Below, piece after piece: positions 34,458-46,590 of a DNA stretch of 64,000 nucleotides. The position numbers were made by a program, and so were the translations under genes. Source of the stretch: Uloborus plumipes (lineage: Eukaryota; Arthropoda; Arachnida; Araneae; Uloboridae); the NCBI GenBank assembly GCA_038373865.1, contig JAXGGA010005604.1, positions 1-64,000 of the forward strand, in the 5' to 3' direction. Under the pieces are notes generated by a model that was given only the letters and a program-made list of their open reading frames with translations, was not told where the DNA came from and searched no databases. Each line of letters opens with the position of its first letter. The first letter of the stretch is position 1.

Positions 34458-34560
34458 TGATGCCTAACTTATAGCCCGTGAGCCATATGCGGCCAGTAAA
34501 ACTGACCATGTCATGTGGCTCGTTTTGTATAAAATTACATATCAAAGACCACCATTTTGA
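34458..34560 (+). mobile_element. Probable hAT 5'-end fragment
   Basis: Starts CAGTGATGCCTAACTTATAG and continues with GCCCGTGAGCCATATGCGGC, wording typical of hAT termini. No matching 3' end was found. Confidence 0.5.
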
Positions 34561-36520
34561 AATATTCCAAATATTCGGAAATTAGAGGAAAACACATGTA
34601 AATATTGCATTATTAAAATAGCCATCAAGTAATAATAATAACTCCTAGTTCGCAATTTTCTTCCACGTATTCCAAAGTTATAACCCCCCCCCCCCCACAC
34701 ACACACACGCACAAGATGCTAGAATGGGCTAACCGTAGCAAATAAAATATGCATACTGATTAAATTTTTGATATTTGGGATGCTTGACGCTTTGTGCTCA
34801 AAATAGAAAAAAAAACATTAAAAGGCACAATTAAAAAAATCCATCTTTCCATGATGCTAAAATTTCACTTAAAATACAATGCATGGAAAAAAAAATTAAA
34901 ATGCGGTTTTGACTAAATTGTTGAGGCGCATTACCGAGTTTCACGTCGAGAAATACGCTTGTAAAGGGGTTAAAAATATCTCTGGCAAGCAGAATATGTA
35001 AAGGCATCTTTAGCACCATTTGAGGAATAAGTTTTGGAAACGTCTGTCCAGAAATTGCGAGATTCCTAACCCTTTTAGCCCTTCCTTTGACTCACGACAC
35101 TCCTCCCATAAAATAGTATCGTGAAAATTTAACACGCGTTCTTCATTCAGAACAGATAGGCTACTCGAAACAAGACTTAAAATCCGAAACCGAAAAAAGT
35201 CGGCAATCGCCAAGATCAAGATTATGAAAGGGAGAAAACGCATTCCAGGCAGAGGGCCATAGGGAAAAGAAAGAAACTTCGCTTTTTAAAAAACCCCAAC
35301 AAATTTCGTGATGATCAGGAGATACAGACAACATACTCTTTGGAGAAGAAACAAAAATGCAACTCGTAGTGAGAGAATGGTTCTCTCGATCTTGGCATTT
35401 ATCTCCAGACTGTTTTTATCTCTCGGAGTAAATACAAAAAAAAATTAAAAAAAAAGTAAGTAAAAGGTACTTTGTTTCGGTAGCAGCCAAGAAAAGAATT
35501 TTAATAAGTATAAACGTTTCTTTGCATAACGATTTGAACATGACGACGAAGTCAACTATTTAGCGAAATTAATATGCGTTGCCAACTTCGACTGCAATTT
35601 TCAACTTTTCTGTTAAAAACTGCTTTCAAAAAAATACCGCAACATGGAACATGACAGTTTGGCGAAGGGAAAATAAAAAAACATTGCTCTAAAAGCTGTT
35701 GCCATATATTTTTGCTTCTCTTATTTAAATTTTACATTTTAATGGAACTTTTCATGATATTTAATAACTTGTTTCTTGCTATTGTTCTTTTTTTAATGTT
35801 TTAATTTAAATATTCGACGGAATATTTAATATTTAGTGCTTCCTTTGGTTTGTTCAATGTCATATTTTGTAGAAAGCTAAACATAAAATTTAAAACTAGG
35901 CAAAAAATGTTGATCTTGGCAACGTTTAATAAGCAGAAAAGTGTTTTGTTTTGACTACTTTGGCAAAAACTTTTACTGCTGCCGCAAATGTTTCGAGTTA
36001 ATAATTCCCTCCATTTGTTTGTTTAATCGCGACGAATATTTTGAAACAGCTTTAGTATCATCCCCTGGTTGGCAACTTTTCGGTTTGGCGACATTATTTT
36101 TGACGCCAACGCTCGCTAACGTAAGGTGTTGAAAGATGAGTGGCAAGGAATGCAGTAAATTACACAAAAACACTTAAAAGGATAAGAGTCCATCCCATTT
36201 TGTAACCTAAAAGCAGAATAGCAATAAAAGTTATGAAGGATAACCAAAACACAAGACAGCACAATTAACGAGTTATTCAAACCAGGGACAATATTAAAGC
36301 TATACCAATATTTTAACTATGGATGTCAAATTCTGGTTACCAAAACAGACAATTTTGATTTAGTTCTTTCCAAAAAATCTCTTAATTAGAACCCGAACCA
36401 TAGCAAATTTGCCAATCTCACCAAAACCCTTATAACGAAATTATATGCAAGAAAAATATTACTCTGTTCAAAAATACGTCCATACAAGACTCATTTTTTA
36501 TTGATACATATTTTTTAGGA
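34561..36520. other. AT-rich intergenic DNA
   Basis: Nothing recognisable. Short minus-strand frames at 34831-35243 lack motifs. Confidence 0.5.
34684..34708 (+). repeat. (C)13(AC)6 simple repeat
   Basis: A poly-C run passing into AC dinucleotides. Confidence 0.95.
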
Positions 36521-36522
36521 TA

Positions 36523-36719
36523 CTTACGTATTAACTCCACTGCAGTTACAGCTTTGGCGGTCGAAACAGATTTAGAGGTTAATTCGGCGTTTTTTTTTTT
36601 TTTTTTTTTTTTGGCTGTTGGCAGCTGCGCAGTTATCTAAAGCTGTCGAAAAGGGCCAAATAGACCGCCAAATCCGTTTTAACCGCCAAAACTGTAGCTG
36701 CAGTGGAGTCAAACGTAAG
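36523..36719. mobile_element. TA-flanked MITE downstream of the protamine-like ORF
   Basis: A 197-bp element with CTTACGT..ACTCCACTGCAG ends and their complement, flanked by TA at 36521-36522 and 36720-36721. Terminal repeats extend about 45 bp with a few mismatches. The centre is a poly-T run. Tc1/mariner-type insertion inferred. Confidence 0.8.
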
Positions 36720-36893
36720 TACCTGTTTTAGATTCTTCAATTTCAGAGGTTTCGACAAGATTCGTATCACGTATTCAAAGCTGTAGGTGTAGATCTGAAT
36801 TTAAATGTTCAGTTTAGTTCCTTTAGTAGTGGAAATCTGATTCTATCTGTCCTGATTGCTCAATGTTCATTTTTCAGACCAGGTTTGAATTCG

Positions 36894-37373
36894 TCACATA
36901 TCGCATTCATCGCCAGGGACGTGCTTATGCTTCCTTGATCGACGTCTTCTGGTAGAACGACGGCGTCCAGACGCTTTACGACGTCCAGAGGAGCGTCGCC
37001 TTCTGGACCTCGACCTCTTCCTTCCTCCCGATCTTCTGGAGCTTTTCCTGCGTCTACCTCCAGCGGACCTTCTACTCCTGCGTCTGGCTCTTTCGGCAAT
37101 CTTGTACTTGCCACCAGTCAAAAGTCCAGACTTAATGGCGGCTGCTTTCGTCCCCAGTTCATCTTTTGCAATATTAGATTTGTCAGGTATTGATGCGTTA
37201 ACTGGTACTTGAGCTGATAATTTTGCTGTCAGTGGAGTATTTTCTTGAGAGTTTACACTATCCATTTCGGAAAATATTGAATTTCTATTTTGTACGATTT
37301 GAAGCAAGCAGTTTGAAGGTTTTAATTTAAATGAAATATCTGAGCTTTTAAAAGAACATCTCGTGTTCAGCAT
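36894..37373 (-). CDS. Arginine-rich protamine-like basic protein
   Basis: A single-exon frame of 159 aa from the ATG at 37373, or 123 aa from a second in-frame ATG at 37265 (residue 37) that has a good start context (G at -3, G at +4). The N-terminal half is polar, without obvious domains. Residues 95-147 hold 28 arginines in R/S/G clusters such as RRRSRR and RSRSRRRR, then KHKH and an acidic tail ending GDECDM. Such composition is typical of sperm nuclear basic proteins (protamines and protamine-like H1 derivatives) that compact DNA in sperm. An RS-domain splicing protein is less likely: no RRM, few SR dipeptides, strong Arg excess. The basic segment is more GC-rich than its surroundings, as expected of coding DNA. 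I see no TATA box or polyadenylation signal nearby. A MITE lies on each side. Function is inferred from composition only. Confidence 0.55.
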   Translation of the reverse strand: MLNTRCSFKSSDISFKLKPSNCLLQIVQNRNSIFSEMDSVNSQENTPLTAKLSAQVPVNASIPDKSNIAKDELGTKAAAIKSGLLTGGKYKIAERARRRSRRSAGGRRRKSSRRSGGRKRSRSRRRRSSGRRKASGRRRSTRRRRSRKHKHVPGDECDM

Positions 37374-37497
37374 GGTGACTTCATGCACGTGTCTTATGCG
37401 TGGCAACCGACATTAACGTAGCAACCATTCTTCAATTTCTGTAAACTTTATAACTCAGATCAATATACTAGTAACAACTTGTAATATTTTGATAATA

Positions 37498-37674
37498 CAT
37501 TAAAATCTCACTACCGTGAATAACAATATAATGAAATATCCGTTTCGATGAAATAAATGTTCAGCAATGTTTTAACGACTATTAAAAACCTGTAATTCCA
37601 TTATAATGAAATTCTCGTTACAACAATCGATACATTTATACATCCTTGAAATTTGTCGTAACGGGATTAAACTG
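37498..37674. mobile_element. Tigger-like MITE upstream of the protamine-like ORF
   Basis: The right end GTAACGGGATTAAACTG is an imperfect complement of the left CATTAAAATCTCACTACCG. The interior has the TATAATGAAAT wording common in pogo/Tigger termini. It lies about 125 bp upstream of the ORF's first ATG. Confidence 0.6.
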
Positions 37675-37730
37675 TGTTATTGTGACGTCTGAAATTAATT
37701 TTCAACTTTTATCAAACAATCCTATCCTTA

Positions 37731-38005
37731 GGTCTACAGATTGGATACGCCATCTTGCGGTGGTTTAAGCAATTAGCCAAAGAAGTAAATTAAAAAAAAA
37801 AAAGCTTATTGTATTATCATTACACTATTCGCAAGTCTAGAACTTGAATACGCCATCCTGCGGTGATTTAAGAAAGTAGATAAAGTGGTAAAACATTTTA
37901 ATTTTGCACTTACAAGAAAGATGTAAGTGGGATCGGTTATTGTTTTATCTCTTTTGGCAGCCATTGGGGAGAGAGTGCAACGCCTTCTATGGTTTATTAG
38001 GATTG
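37731..38005 (+). repeat. ACGCCATCTTGCGGTG repeat, two partial copies
   Basis: ATACGCCATCTTGCGGTG (37747-37764) and ATACGCCATCCTGCGGTG (37849-37866) head two adjacent copies. The second runs on through GGCAGCCATTGG (about 37957-37968) to about 38005. The third copy is at 39251-39735. SINE or MITE origin cannot be decided. Confidence 0.65.
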
Positions 38006-39250
38006 CGAATGGCTTAATATTAAATGCAGAAAAGATTCGTATGTCTTTGAGATGATTCTCATTTGCTTGTTTGTTACATATTGGTTCAAGAGCTTCAGTG
38101 CAGCTATTATGCCACATACAATTCAGTTTTATTTCAGAGGATGTTTTTTTTCAATCGTACAGACCTTTGGGAAAAGCTGCTTTCCTGTAGCCCTTCCAAA
38201 TGTTTCGGGGCTGCATTTGTGCGTTGAGTATTGATGTATAAAGTTATGCAGTTAATACGTGAGAGCACTTTGACGCCTTCATATTAAAGAATGCATGCGA
38301 AAATGTTGCTTAAAACTGGAATGGACAAATAATTAGATATTTATTCATTCATTTGATAGTAGAATATTGAATTATAAGTAGTTATGAGATCATGAAGCAA
38401 ATTTTAAATGAATCTAGGAAGAGGAACTAGATGAAAATAAAGGAGGAAAAATTCATTACATACAAAGATACAGGTGACACTAACAAAAAAAAAAAAAGAC
38501 TGAATTCAGGCTTTTTAAGAATAGAAATAAGTTCTGAAGACCAAAATCTGTTTGAAATCTGAAATAATAAGGATATTTTTTATTAAATTCAATTGGTTAC
38601 TTTCTCTTCGATTATCTAATAACCTACAGAACTAAACTTTGCTCCAGGGAAAAGAGTTATCTTCCTGTCATAAACATTTTGTGAAAAGATTTATGCTACA
38701 TCTCCATCACATGATGTTTTAGATTTAAGGAATAACACTAAATCCTAAGAATTAAAAATAAATAAATAGAATGTACTTCCTTAATGCTTCCTTTCTTCAA
38801 TGTATTTTGAAGTTTTTGAAGAAAAAAAACTCTCAACGCTCTAAATTTCAAAGAAAATTCAGAGCGTAGAACGATAAAATTTTGAAATACGTTACATTTC
38901 CTGTCAATTTCAGTTTTATGAATGCTCGGAAAACGAATGCTTAAGCAACCACTTAGATGGAACGACAATTTAAATTCCTTTTTATTTTTTTTTTTTCTCC
39001 TTTGCATTAATATATCCGGTGCTCCTATAACCGGTTTCGTTAAACTCCACTTCGTTGTTGAAATAATGAATTAGAGCTCTCGAAGCTTTAACCTTCTCGA
39101 TTATAAAGTTTTGCATGTCGGTTTTGGAAGATAAAGCACCATTGATAAGAGGTTCTCTTTCTTGAAAAAGAAATTAACTACGACGTAGTAGTTAAGTTGA
39201 AGGTTGTTGTTGTTGTGTTTGCCATGATTTCATTAAATCTTCACATCAAT
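38006..39250. other. AT-rich intergenic DNA
   Basis: No gene or element recognised. Confidence 0.5.
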
Positions 39251-39735
39251 TCGCAGTTCCAGAGCTTGTATACGTCACCTTGCGATGATTTATAAAAACT
39301 ATCCAAGGTGATAAAATGTTTAAATTTGGCTCGGACAAGGCAGATGTAGGGACGCCTCGAACTAAAATTTTTGGAGGGGCAAAATTCAACATTTGCCGAA
39401 TGAAATTCTAATTTTATCAAATATTAAAATATTAGCATTCGCAGATATCATACATATATACATAAAGTTCAATGAGAATAAACAGTAAGCATTATTAAAA
39501 TACAACTTAAAGTAAAAATATAAAAAAAAATATTTTTAATGTTGCAATTTTGTGTCCAAATTTGCCAAATTGTCAGCAAAATTTTCCAAGTAGGGATTTT
39601 TGGGAGGTCGCAATGACCTCCTATTAAGGCGTTTTTAAGCAGATGTCTCGTTGGACAACAGAAAATGGGTGGGTCTTTGCTTTACCTCTTTCAGCAGCCA
39701 TTGTAAGAGACTGCAGCGCCTCCTTGAGATTATTT
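39251..39735 (+). repeat. ACGCCATC-type repeat, third copy, interrupted
   Basis: Begins TTCCAGAGCTTGTATACG, similar to 37831-37848, and resumes after a 291-bp insertion with CTTTCAGCAGCCATTG as in 37945-37965. Confidence 0.65.
39348..39638. mobile_element. hAT-like insertion with 8-bp duplication
   Basis: GCAGATGT occurs directly before (39340-39347) and after (39639-39646). Comparison with the uninterrupted copy near 37915 supports insertion at this spot. Terminal repeats are weak (AGGGACGCCT and AGGCGTTTTTA). Confidence 0.65.
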
Positions 39736-40675
39736 GAACTACAAATAGGGTAAAATCGAAAGTTACCCCTGTATACTTTTAGTGCTACTTATAAGAGGAA
39801 GGGAGCAAAACTTATCCTAAATTTACTATATCTTTTTTAACTTGATTTTCATTTGCTTATATATTTCAATTTTAACCGAAATTTTCCCATCAATTCCTTC
39901 ACTTATTGGCAAAAAAACTTCGCATGCTTTAAATCTTAAAAATTCTTCCAAGCCAATCGGACGGTATTATTTTCTTTCATTGTTATTATTATTATTATTT
40001 AATGTTCTTAGCTAGGATTCATTAGTTTTTTTTTTTTAGATGTGAGACAATTTTCCACTAAAATTATCCCCAAGAACTTTCTTATTTATAGAAGAAAAAG
40101 AAGAAAAAAACTTGAAGAGGATAAGAGGATGCAGCACTGAATAAATTTCATTCCAGATTTCACAAGAAAGGAATGCAAGAGTCATGAAATAAGTTATGAG
40201 CATCTAACAGGGAACTCAGAGATCACGGTTTCATGCCCAAATACACGTCCGCTTCCCAATCTATTCATAAAAAGAGAAAGCATTCCGTCAGCGGCAAAGC
40301 AGAAAGGACAATTTTCGAGGCAATAGTCTAGACTCTAGATTGCTTTCAAAAGTAATTGAATCACGGAAAGTATAGAGGAGAATATAGGTAGCAATAACAA
40401 TTTGAGAGAACATATAACTGCATTGAATAAAAATAAGAAAAAGGTAGCGGTGGTTTTTTGCTAGAGAGAATAGTAAGTTTTAAGAGAATTGTGTATGGAA
40501 GGATTAATAGTTTTTTTTACGGCACGTAGGGATTTAGAACTTTGAAACAGCATTGTGTTGCGTCTCCAGAGTAAAAAACTGAATTAAGAAAGTAACACAA
40601 GAATTGCAAAATAAGAAGCAAGAGTTTCTTCAAATATAAAACAAGGCCTCCTGACAGAAAGCTTTATACAGAGGT
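39736..40675. other. AT-rich intergenic DNA
   Basis: A short TTATTA run at about 39982-39999; otherwise nothing recognised. Confidence 0.5.
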
Positions 40676-41137
40676 TCCCAAAGTCCAAAACTCTACGGAC
40701 CCCCTACCCAAAATTACTAGCTTTGCAGAGCACCCCATGCTTCCCGCGAGCAAAAAAAAACTTGATTTCATAATCTTTTTTTTTTCTAATACTTTTTTTC
40801 TTTACTTTTTACCTTTATGTGAAAATTTATTTATTTATTAATTGTTCTGTATATCTTTTAGAGCTCTTGACGAGTTTTCGGTTTCTAGCTTAAAATTATT
40901 ACTCTGAGCAATGGAAGTAAAAGCTTATGCAAAGCTCAATAAGGCGTCAAGTAAGTGTTAAAATCGAGTGTTTTGGGAAATTTGATGCTCCCTTCGTGTA
41001 AATAAATAAGCACTTTTCCCCTTATATATGTGCTTTCGTTTTGAAAAAATATATTGATACTCGTCCTAAAATTTCAACATTTCTCACCTTTTTAGCAGGA
41101 TAGCACCGCGGACCACCGTCCAAAATGACGTGGAACT
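40676..41137. mobile_element. Degenerate hAT-like element
   Basis: The left end CAGAGGTTCCCAAAGTCC and GGACCCCC, and the right GCGGACCACCGTCC, are the paired words of common hAT termini. The right terminus is eroded and no target duplication is visible. Confidence 0.4.
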
Positions 41138-41885
41138 CAAAGACACCGTCACAACTCTTCCAATCATTGGCGGAAACATTTTACGAAGAGGGTATTATAA
41201 AGTTTGCTCACAGATACAAAAAATGCTTCAATCGTCAAGGTGATTATGTAGAGAAGTAACACACAATGTACATTACTTTTGATTAAGTATTTTTTGTATA
41301 TTCATCCGTTTTTATTTTGCAGCCTATCGGACCTTGGGGAAAAAAAAAAAAAAACCGTCGTACATCAAATTTTTGAACTCATTTAAAAATAGCCCATAGC
41401 TTTCTTTGTTCAAAAAAGCAAAAATTATTGAAACAATTCTAATCATCATTCAACCTTTAATTTTGAATGAAATGTAATTTTTGATAATAATTCAATGAAT
41501 TTTTTTTTAATGTTAAAGTTACAAGAGAGAGTATATTTTTGTGTGCCCAATAGTATATTTTTGTGTGTTGAGGCATACACACCCATTAAATGAAAAAAAA
41601 TATTATAATATTATTTCAATCCTGCAACATGTCCACTAATTAATAATATTTATATACTTATACTGCCCTGTGTACACTGTACACATAACAGTTTTAATGA
41701 GGCAAAAAGCTAAAACTTTGGCGTACAGAGAAGTTAATGCTATAGCTTGTATAATCAAAATTAGTGTTTTCATGCTCACTAATTTTGGTCATTTGGTTCA
41801 CAAATCACATTTTTTAAATTATTGCTGTATATTTTTATTGAATTAATACAAGTCAAAATTGGTAACAAAAAAAAAAAAAAAAAGA
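41138..41885. other. AT-rich intergenic DNA
   Basis: Poly-A at 41340-41354 and 41868-41883. A repeated TATATTTTTGTGTG (41531 and 41552). No gene. Confidence 0.5.
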
Positions 41886-42175
41886 TTTTAGTTCCAACGT
41901 TAAAAAATATTTTAAGATATCCATACAACAATACCTCTGAACACAATTCTTCGAAGATGTCAGAGTCTTACGAAACGGTTTCTTTTGTGCCTCTACTCTT
42001 GCACAACCTAAAGTCCACTCACACCCGTTTTCCAGAAAAAATTGAGCAAGATTTACATGCCAAGAGTCCCAACAATAGAGACTTATTAGAAATTCTAGTT
42101 CTTCCACCAAGCACCTCTTCTTCTGACTTTTATCCGGCGTGTGACATTGAACTTGCCTATAGTCGGGACACTAGG
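41886..42175 (+). repeat. ~290-bp duplicated segment, copy 1
   Basis: About 90% identical to 42420-42716 (for example GATGTCAGAGTCTTACGAAAC and CATGCCAAGAGTCCCAAC or close variants). A ~33-codon stretch stays in frame in both copies, but other parts shift frame. I recognise no protein; a TE fragment or a decayed exon is possible. Confidence 0.8.
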
Positions 42176-42419
42176 CAAATTCTTATCAAGCACTTTTGAA
42201 AATCATAGCTTGATGTTATTTTAGTAGAATTATTTTATTAGCCAAATAAAAAGCCCAATCTAAATTTAATGGAAACATTTATGAGGCATTCTGGCACACA
42301 AAGTATCCAAAAACGATATTCCATATTAAAATAACCAAAAACTCATTTTATCCAGCGAAAAAACCCGGATAAAAACTCTAAAGAACGTTTTCAACTTTCA
42401 AGACTGATAAAAGATATTG

Positions 42420-42716
42420 AAGAAAAAGTCTTGGCATTCAGAAATATTTGAAGATATCTACACAACAATGTCTTTGAACACAATTCTCCGAAGATGTCAG
42501 AGTCTTACGAAACAGTTCTTTTATGCCTCTACTCTTGCACAAGCTAAAATACTATACCAAGTCCACTCACACCCGTTGTCCAGAAAAATTGAGCATGATT
42601 TACATGCCAGGAGTCCCAACAATAGAGACGTATTAGAAATTCTAATTCTTCCACCAAGCACCTCTTCCTCTGACCTTTATCGGCGTGTGACATTGAACTT
42701 GCCTGTAGTCGGGACT
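42420..42716 (+). repeat. ~290-bp duplicated segment, copy 2
   Basis: Direct copy of 41886-42175, starting about 530 bp further on, with an extra ~13 bp near 42547 and scattered substitutions. Confidence 0.8.
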
Positions 42717-43081
42717 TCACTACATGGTACGGTGATCAAGTCGGCAGCATCTCTCTCTCTCTTTCTACCTTTCCCGTTTGGCGATTCCTTTCTTAGTTTT
42801 TGCCGCGGCATTGTTCTTGGCGTCGTTTGATTGAGTGGTTTCAGGTATCTGCCGAGATATTTGACAGTAGATAAAGAGGTTAATAGACGATAAAAAAACC
42901 CCTATGCAGTATTGCTAATAGAATTTGGTGTGATTTGGGAAAGGAAAAGGAAGCTGTAAAAAGTCGTTTTCATGGATCTAATTGTCACCTCGTCAATGAG
43001 AAGCAATTTTATCTGAAACTTTTAATGAGAATAGAAGGATTGCAAAATTTCTAACATACCTATGCCCCCAACATGTCTTAA

Positions 43082-43551
43082 CCCATTACTGCGTAGCGTC
43101 CCTTTTTAGGGACGGTCCAAAAAAGGGTCTGAATTTCCCTAAAATGAACATTTCAACCAAATAATAATGTTCAATTAGTACCTTGGTACCATAACCATTG
43201 TAAAGTGTGTTCTGTAGCAGTTTTAATATGATCTTTATCAAAAATTGCATCGTTCACAATCTCAAGAAAAAGTTTTAAAAGTTACTCCCAGCTTTCCAGT
43301 TTATGTTAATTGCTGATTTTATTTCTTCTCATAAAATGTCTTTTTAGATTATATCGTAGGCAGAATTTTTTTTTTTTAAGTATGTACCCTCTGGGGTCTA
43401 TCGTAACTTTTAAGGGACGATTTTTCTTTCCTTAATAAGAAAATATGTTTTTTACATGATATTTTTAAAATTATTTTTCCTGTTTCATTAAACACTGTTT
43501 GTAACCAGTATACAAAATATCTTTGGAAAAAAAATGTCAGGCATTAATGGG
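43082..43551. mobile_element. piggyBac-type MITE, 470 bp
   Basis: Ends CCCATTA and TAATGGG are flanked by TTAA at 43078-43081 and 43552-43555, the exact piggyBac target. The interior includes GTCCCTTTTTAGGGACG and has no transposase frame. Confidence 0.82.
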
Positions 43552-43590
43552 TTAAAAATAATTTTTAAAAAATCTTCAGAACTAGATATA

Positions 43591-43753
43591 CAGTCAAACC
43601 TCAATATATCGAACTTCCACATATCGAAATTTTCTTTGCATCGAATTTTTTGCAAATATCCATGTTTATTAGACAGAAAAACTTTCTATGTAACGAAAAA
43701 ATCTCTGAATATTGAAATTATTTTTGGACATTGTGGGACATTTTATTCGACTG
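43591..43753. mobile_element. pogo/Tigger-like MITE, 163 bp
   Basis: Starts CAGTCAAACCTCAATATATC and ends TTCGACTG, with TA at 43589-43590 and 43754-43755. The start is characteristic of Tigger-type ends. It sits 35 bp after the piggyBac-type MITE. Confidence 0.72.
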
Positions 43754-43755
43754 TA

Positions 43756-44519
43756 GACCGTTTGCTTCGCAAAAATTAAAGTCAAAAGAAAAGGGAAACT
43801 CAATAATCGTCACTGAGAACTCCAAAAGTCAGTTGGGGTTGAGGGATGGACTACCAAATAGAGAAATTTATGAATTTTAAAACAAAACAATTAAGCCGTT
43901 TTCGATTTTATGTTGCAACTTGACATGTGATACCAGCTTTTTGCTATTACTGTTTTTTCTAATAACTGTTCTTCAGTCTTAAATTTGTCAAGCTTCAGTT
44001 AAAATTAAAAAAAAAACAGTCATCGAACTTTTTTTATTTATTTATTTATTCATTTTTTCAAAAAAAAAAAAAAAGTATTGAGAAAGTAAAACTGACTCAA
44101 AACTTTTTTACTCGTAGTCTCTTTTTTTTCTTTAAAGAATGTAACTATGATCACTGTAACCAATGTCCGTATAACTGTTTATAACAAGCCATAAAATTAA
44201 AAATTTTAAAAAACCCGGACTAAAAATCAGTCACAAGTATTTTATTTGTTAAAAACATAGAAACTAGCAACTGATAAACATTTTAATAAATTATAAAAGT
44301 TTGCTTTCCTTGTCTGCCAACAATGACAACGGTTCCGATCGCGTGAATAAAGCCTAAGCTGCATTTGCTAAAAAACGCTATAACTCGCATTCTATAGAAC
44401 ATGGAAGATTTAATTGCATTGTATCAGACGCAGAAATTTTTTCTCTTTCATTTGGTGCTTTTTTTTAAGTTTTAAAGTATGTTTTCACTGCTAAAATCCC
44501 GAAAAACCTTTCAAAGGTT
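43756..44519. other. AT-rich intergenic DNA
   Basis: Low-complexity A/T runs at 44006-44075. No gene recognised. Confidence 0.5.
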
Positions 44520-44726
44520 TTAATTAATATCTTCGTTAATTAATACTATCCGAAGACGCAACCTCACTGAGAACACTCTCGATCAACTCCCCTTTCGACC
44601 AAAGAAAAAAAAAATTCAAAATCGGTCCATCCGTTTAGGCTGCAGAGTACCACAGACAGATACACAGATATACACATACATGTCAAACAGATACCCCCCC
44701 CCCCTCCTTTGTGTATCGGGGGTTAA
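44520..44726 (+). repeat. Transposon tail remnant with poly-C
   Basis: TTAATATCTTCGTTAATTAA resembles the Helitron interior at 31268-31285. It is followed by ATCGGTCCATCCGTTTAGGC, an ACAGA/ACATA stretch and CCCCCCCCCTCC..GGGGGTTAAAAA. Reads as an old TE tail; class not determined. Confidence 0.4.
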
Positions 44727-45747
44727 AAAGTAAGAAGCAATGAATGTTTTTAATTAATTCATTTTTAATCACTAACTTTCATATTCAAGGTAATTCGCAA
44801 ACAAGAAATGGAGTTCCGTAAAGAAAAATAGATTTACCTTTGATATTTTAAGAGTAATTATAATAAAATTATTTGTTTTTTTAAGGAAGAGGGTACGATT
44901 TTTGAGAGACATCCATACAATGGTAAAAAGAGGTACGATTGAGCCTCTTACAGTATTTTTTTCAATTCTACAAATCAAGGGGGCCCCTGAGAGGGGATTA
45001 GGCTTACTGCTTCCAAATTTCTAAATCGGGCCCTCTTTGTTCCTATTTACCCCATGCTTCCTTCTGTCCTAAATGTCCCTATTTGAACTTAATATAAACT
45101 CAGAATATAAAATTAAATTTGAAAATTTGTAAGATGTGGAACTTTTGTAAAAATGCCTGTTTTGTGATCACGATTTGTGTTGAGGTTCCATTACTGTGGT
45201 CACGATATTTGTGAAGGATACTTATTTATTCGATCATAACTCTAATACAAGGACATTTTCAAGAACCCCAATTTCTATGAATGATCTATTTTCGTCATCA
45301 CGATTTTTGTTAAAGAGCAGCTTTGAAAGCAATATCGTACTTTAGTGAGAGCAATTTTTTAGCAATCATCGTTTATATGAAGATTCTGTTCTCGTTTAGT
45401 CAAAGGTTAGTTCTTACGAGAAGAAAAAAAATCCTAACCCCCAATTCCCCTGATCCTAAAAATATCCTTCATGCAAATGAAAATAAAAGACAGATAGCAG
45501 ATATACAGATGAACAGGAAAATGGGCAGGGAAAAGTAGAGCAATAGCCGAAAATTTGTTTGCGGCGGGTTTTTGTATTTATTGAACAATGACGAATTACT
45601 ATATGTTTCCTTTTTGTACCTCAAACGTCGTGCTGTCCCTCTTTCAAATCAGCAGCTTACCAACGTCTCCACCACCTCCATGCCGCGCTCGATATAACAG
45701 CTCAAACACAAATATATAAAAAATGCAGTTTCTCAGACTGCTCAGCA
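44727..45747. other. Intergenic DNA, nothing recognised
   Basis: No supported gene. Frames at 44772-44978 and 45323-45538 lack motifs. Confidence 0.5.
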
Positions 45748-46590
45748 TGGTCTGGGAAACGACCACGGCACAATTTTGTTAACCATTCAAATAGAGACTT
45801 CAGAACCAATCCATTAAGACAAGCAAAGAGATGAACAAGATTAAAGTAGATTCACTTAGACATTTGCACAACTCACATAACGCCTCAACCCAGGGTGAGA
45901 AAACACCTATAAAGAGCGCCTTCACGGTTCTCTTTAAATATCCATTTCAAAAAATAATTTTTAACAGGTTAACACGTAAATAAGAGCAGAAAAATATGCA
46001 GGGATAAAAATCAAAATCGTAAAAATGTAACAACATGCACACAAATGGATCAAGAAATGCAGATTGACAGGCCTGGTCTGGGAAGAGGCCACGACACAGT
46101 TTTGTTGACCATTCAAATAGAGACTTCAGAACCAATCCATCAAGACAAGCAAAGAGTTAGCAAAGTTTAACGAAGATTCACTAGGACAGTTGCACAACTC
46201 ACAGAATACCTTATCCTAGGGAGAGAAAACACCCATAAAGAGCGCCTTCACGGTTCTCACTACAAATCCGCTTCTAAAAATAATCTTAACGGAATCAAAC
46301 AAATTAAAATAACAGATAAAGATGTAAACAAGAGCAGAAAAATATGCAGGGACAAAGACCAAAATTATAAAGATTTAACAACCTACACACAAGTAGATCA
46401 AGAAATGCAGATTGACACCCTCGTCTGGGAAACGACTACGGCACAATTTCCTTGACCATTCAAATAGAGACTTCCACCAAGACAAGCAAAGAGATGGACA
46501 AGATTAAAGAAGATTCACTTGGACAACCCACAGAATGCCTCAACCCAGGGAGAGAAAACACCCATAAAGAGCGCCTTCACGGTTCGCAGA
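45748..46590 (+). repeat. Tandem array, ~330-345-bp unit, 2.5 copies
   Basis: Units start at GGTCTGGGAAACGACCACGG (about 45748), 46074 and 46421. Each holds ACCATTCAAATAGAGACTTC and AAAGAGCGCCTTCACGGTTC. The third unit is shortened. No shared reading frame. Confidence 0.88.

Noticed and set aside
36894..37130. RS-domain splicing factor
   Set aside because: Arg far exceeds Ser, there is no RNA-recognition motif, and the protein is short; protamine-like fits better, though not proven.
36894..37406. Extending the protamine-like frame to 37406
   Set aside because: The codon at 37406 is TTG, not ATG. The first in-frame ATG is at 37373.
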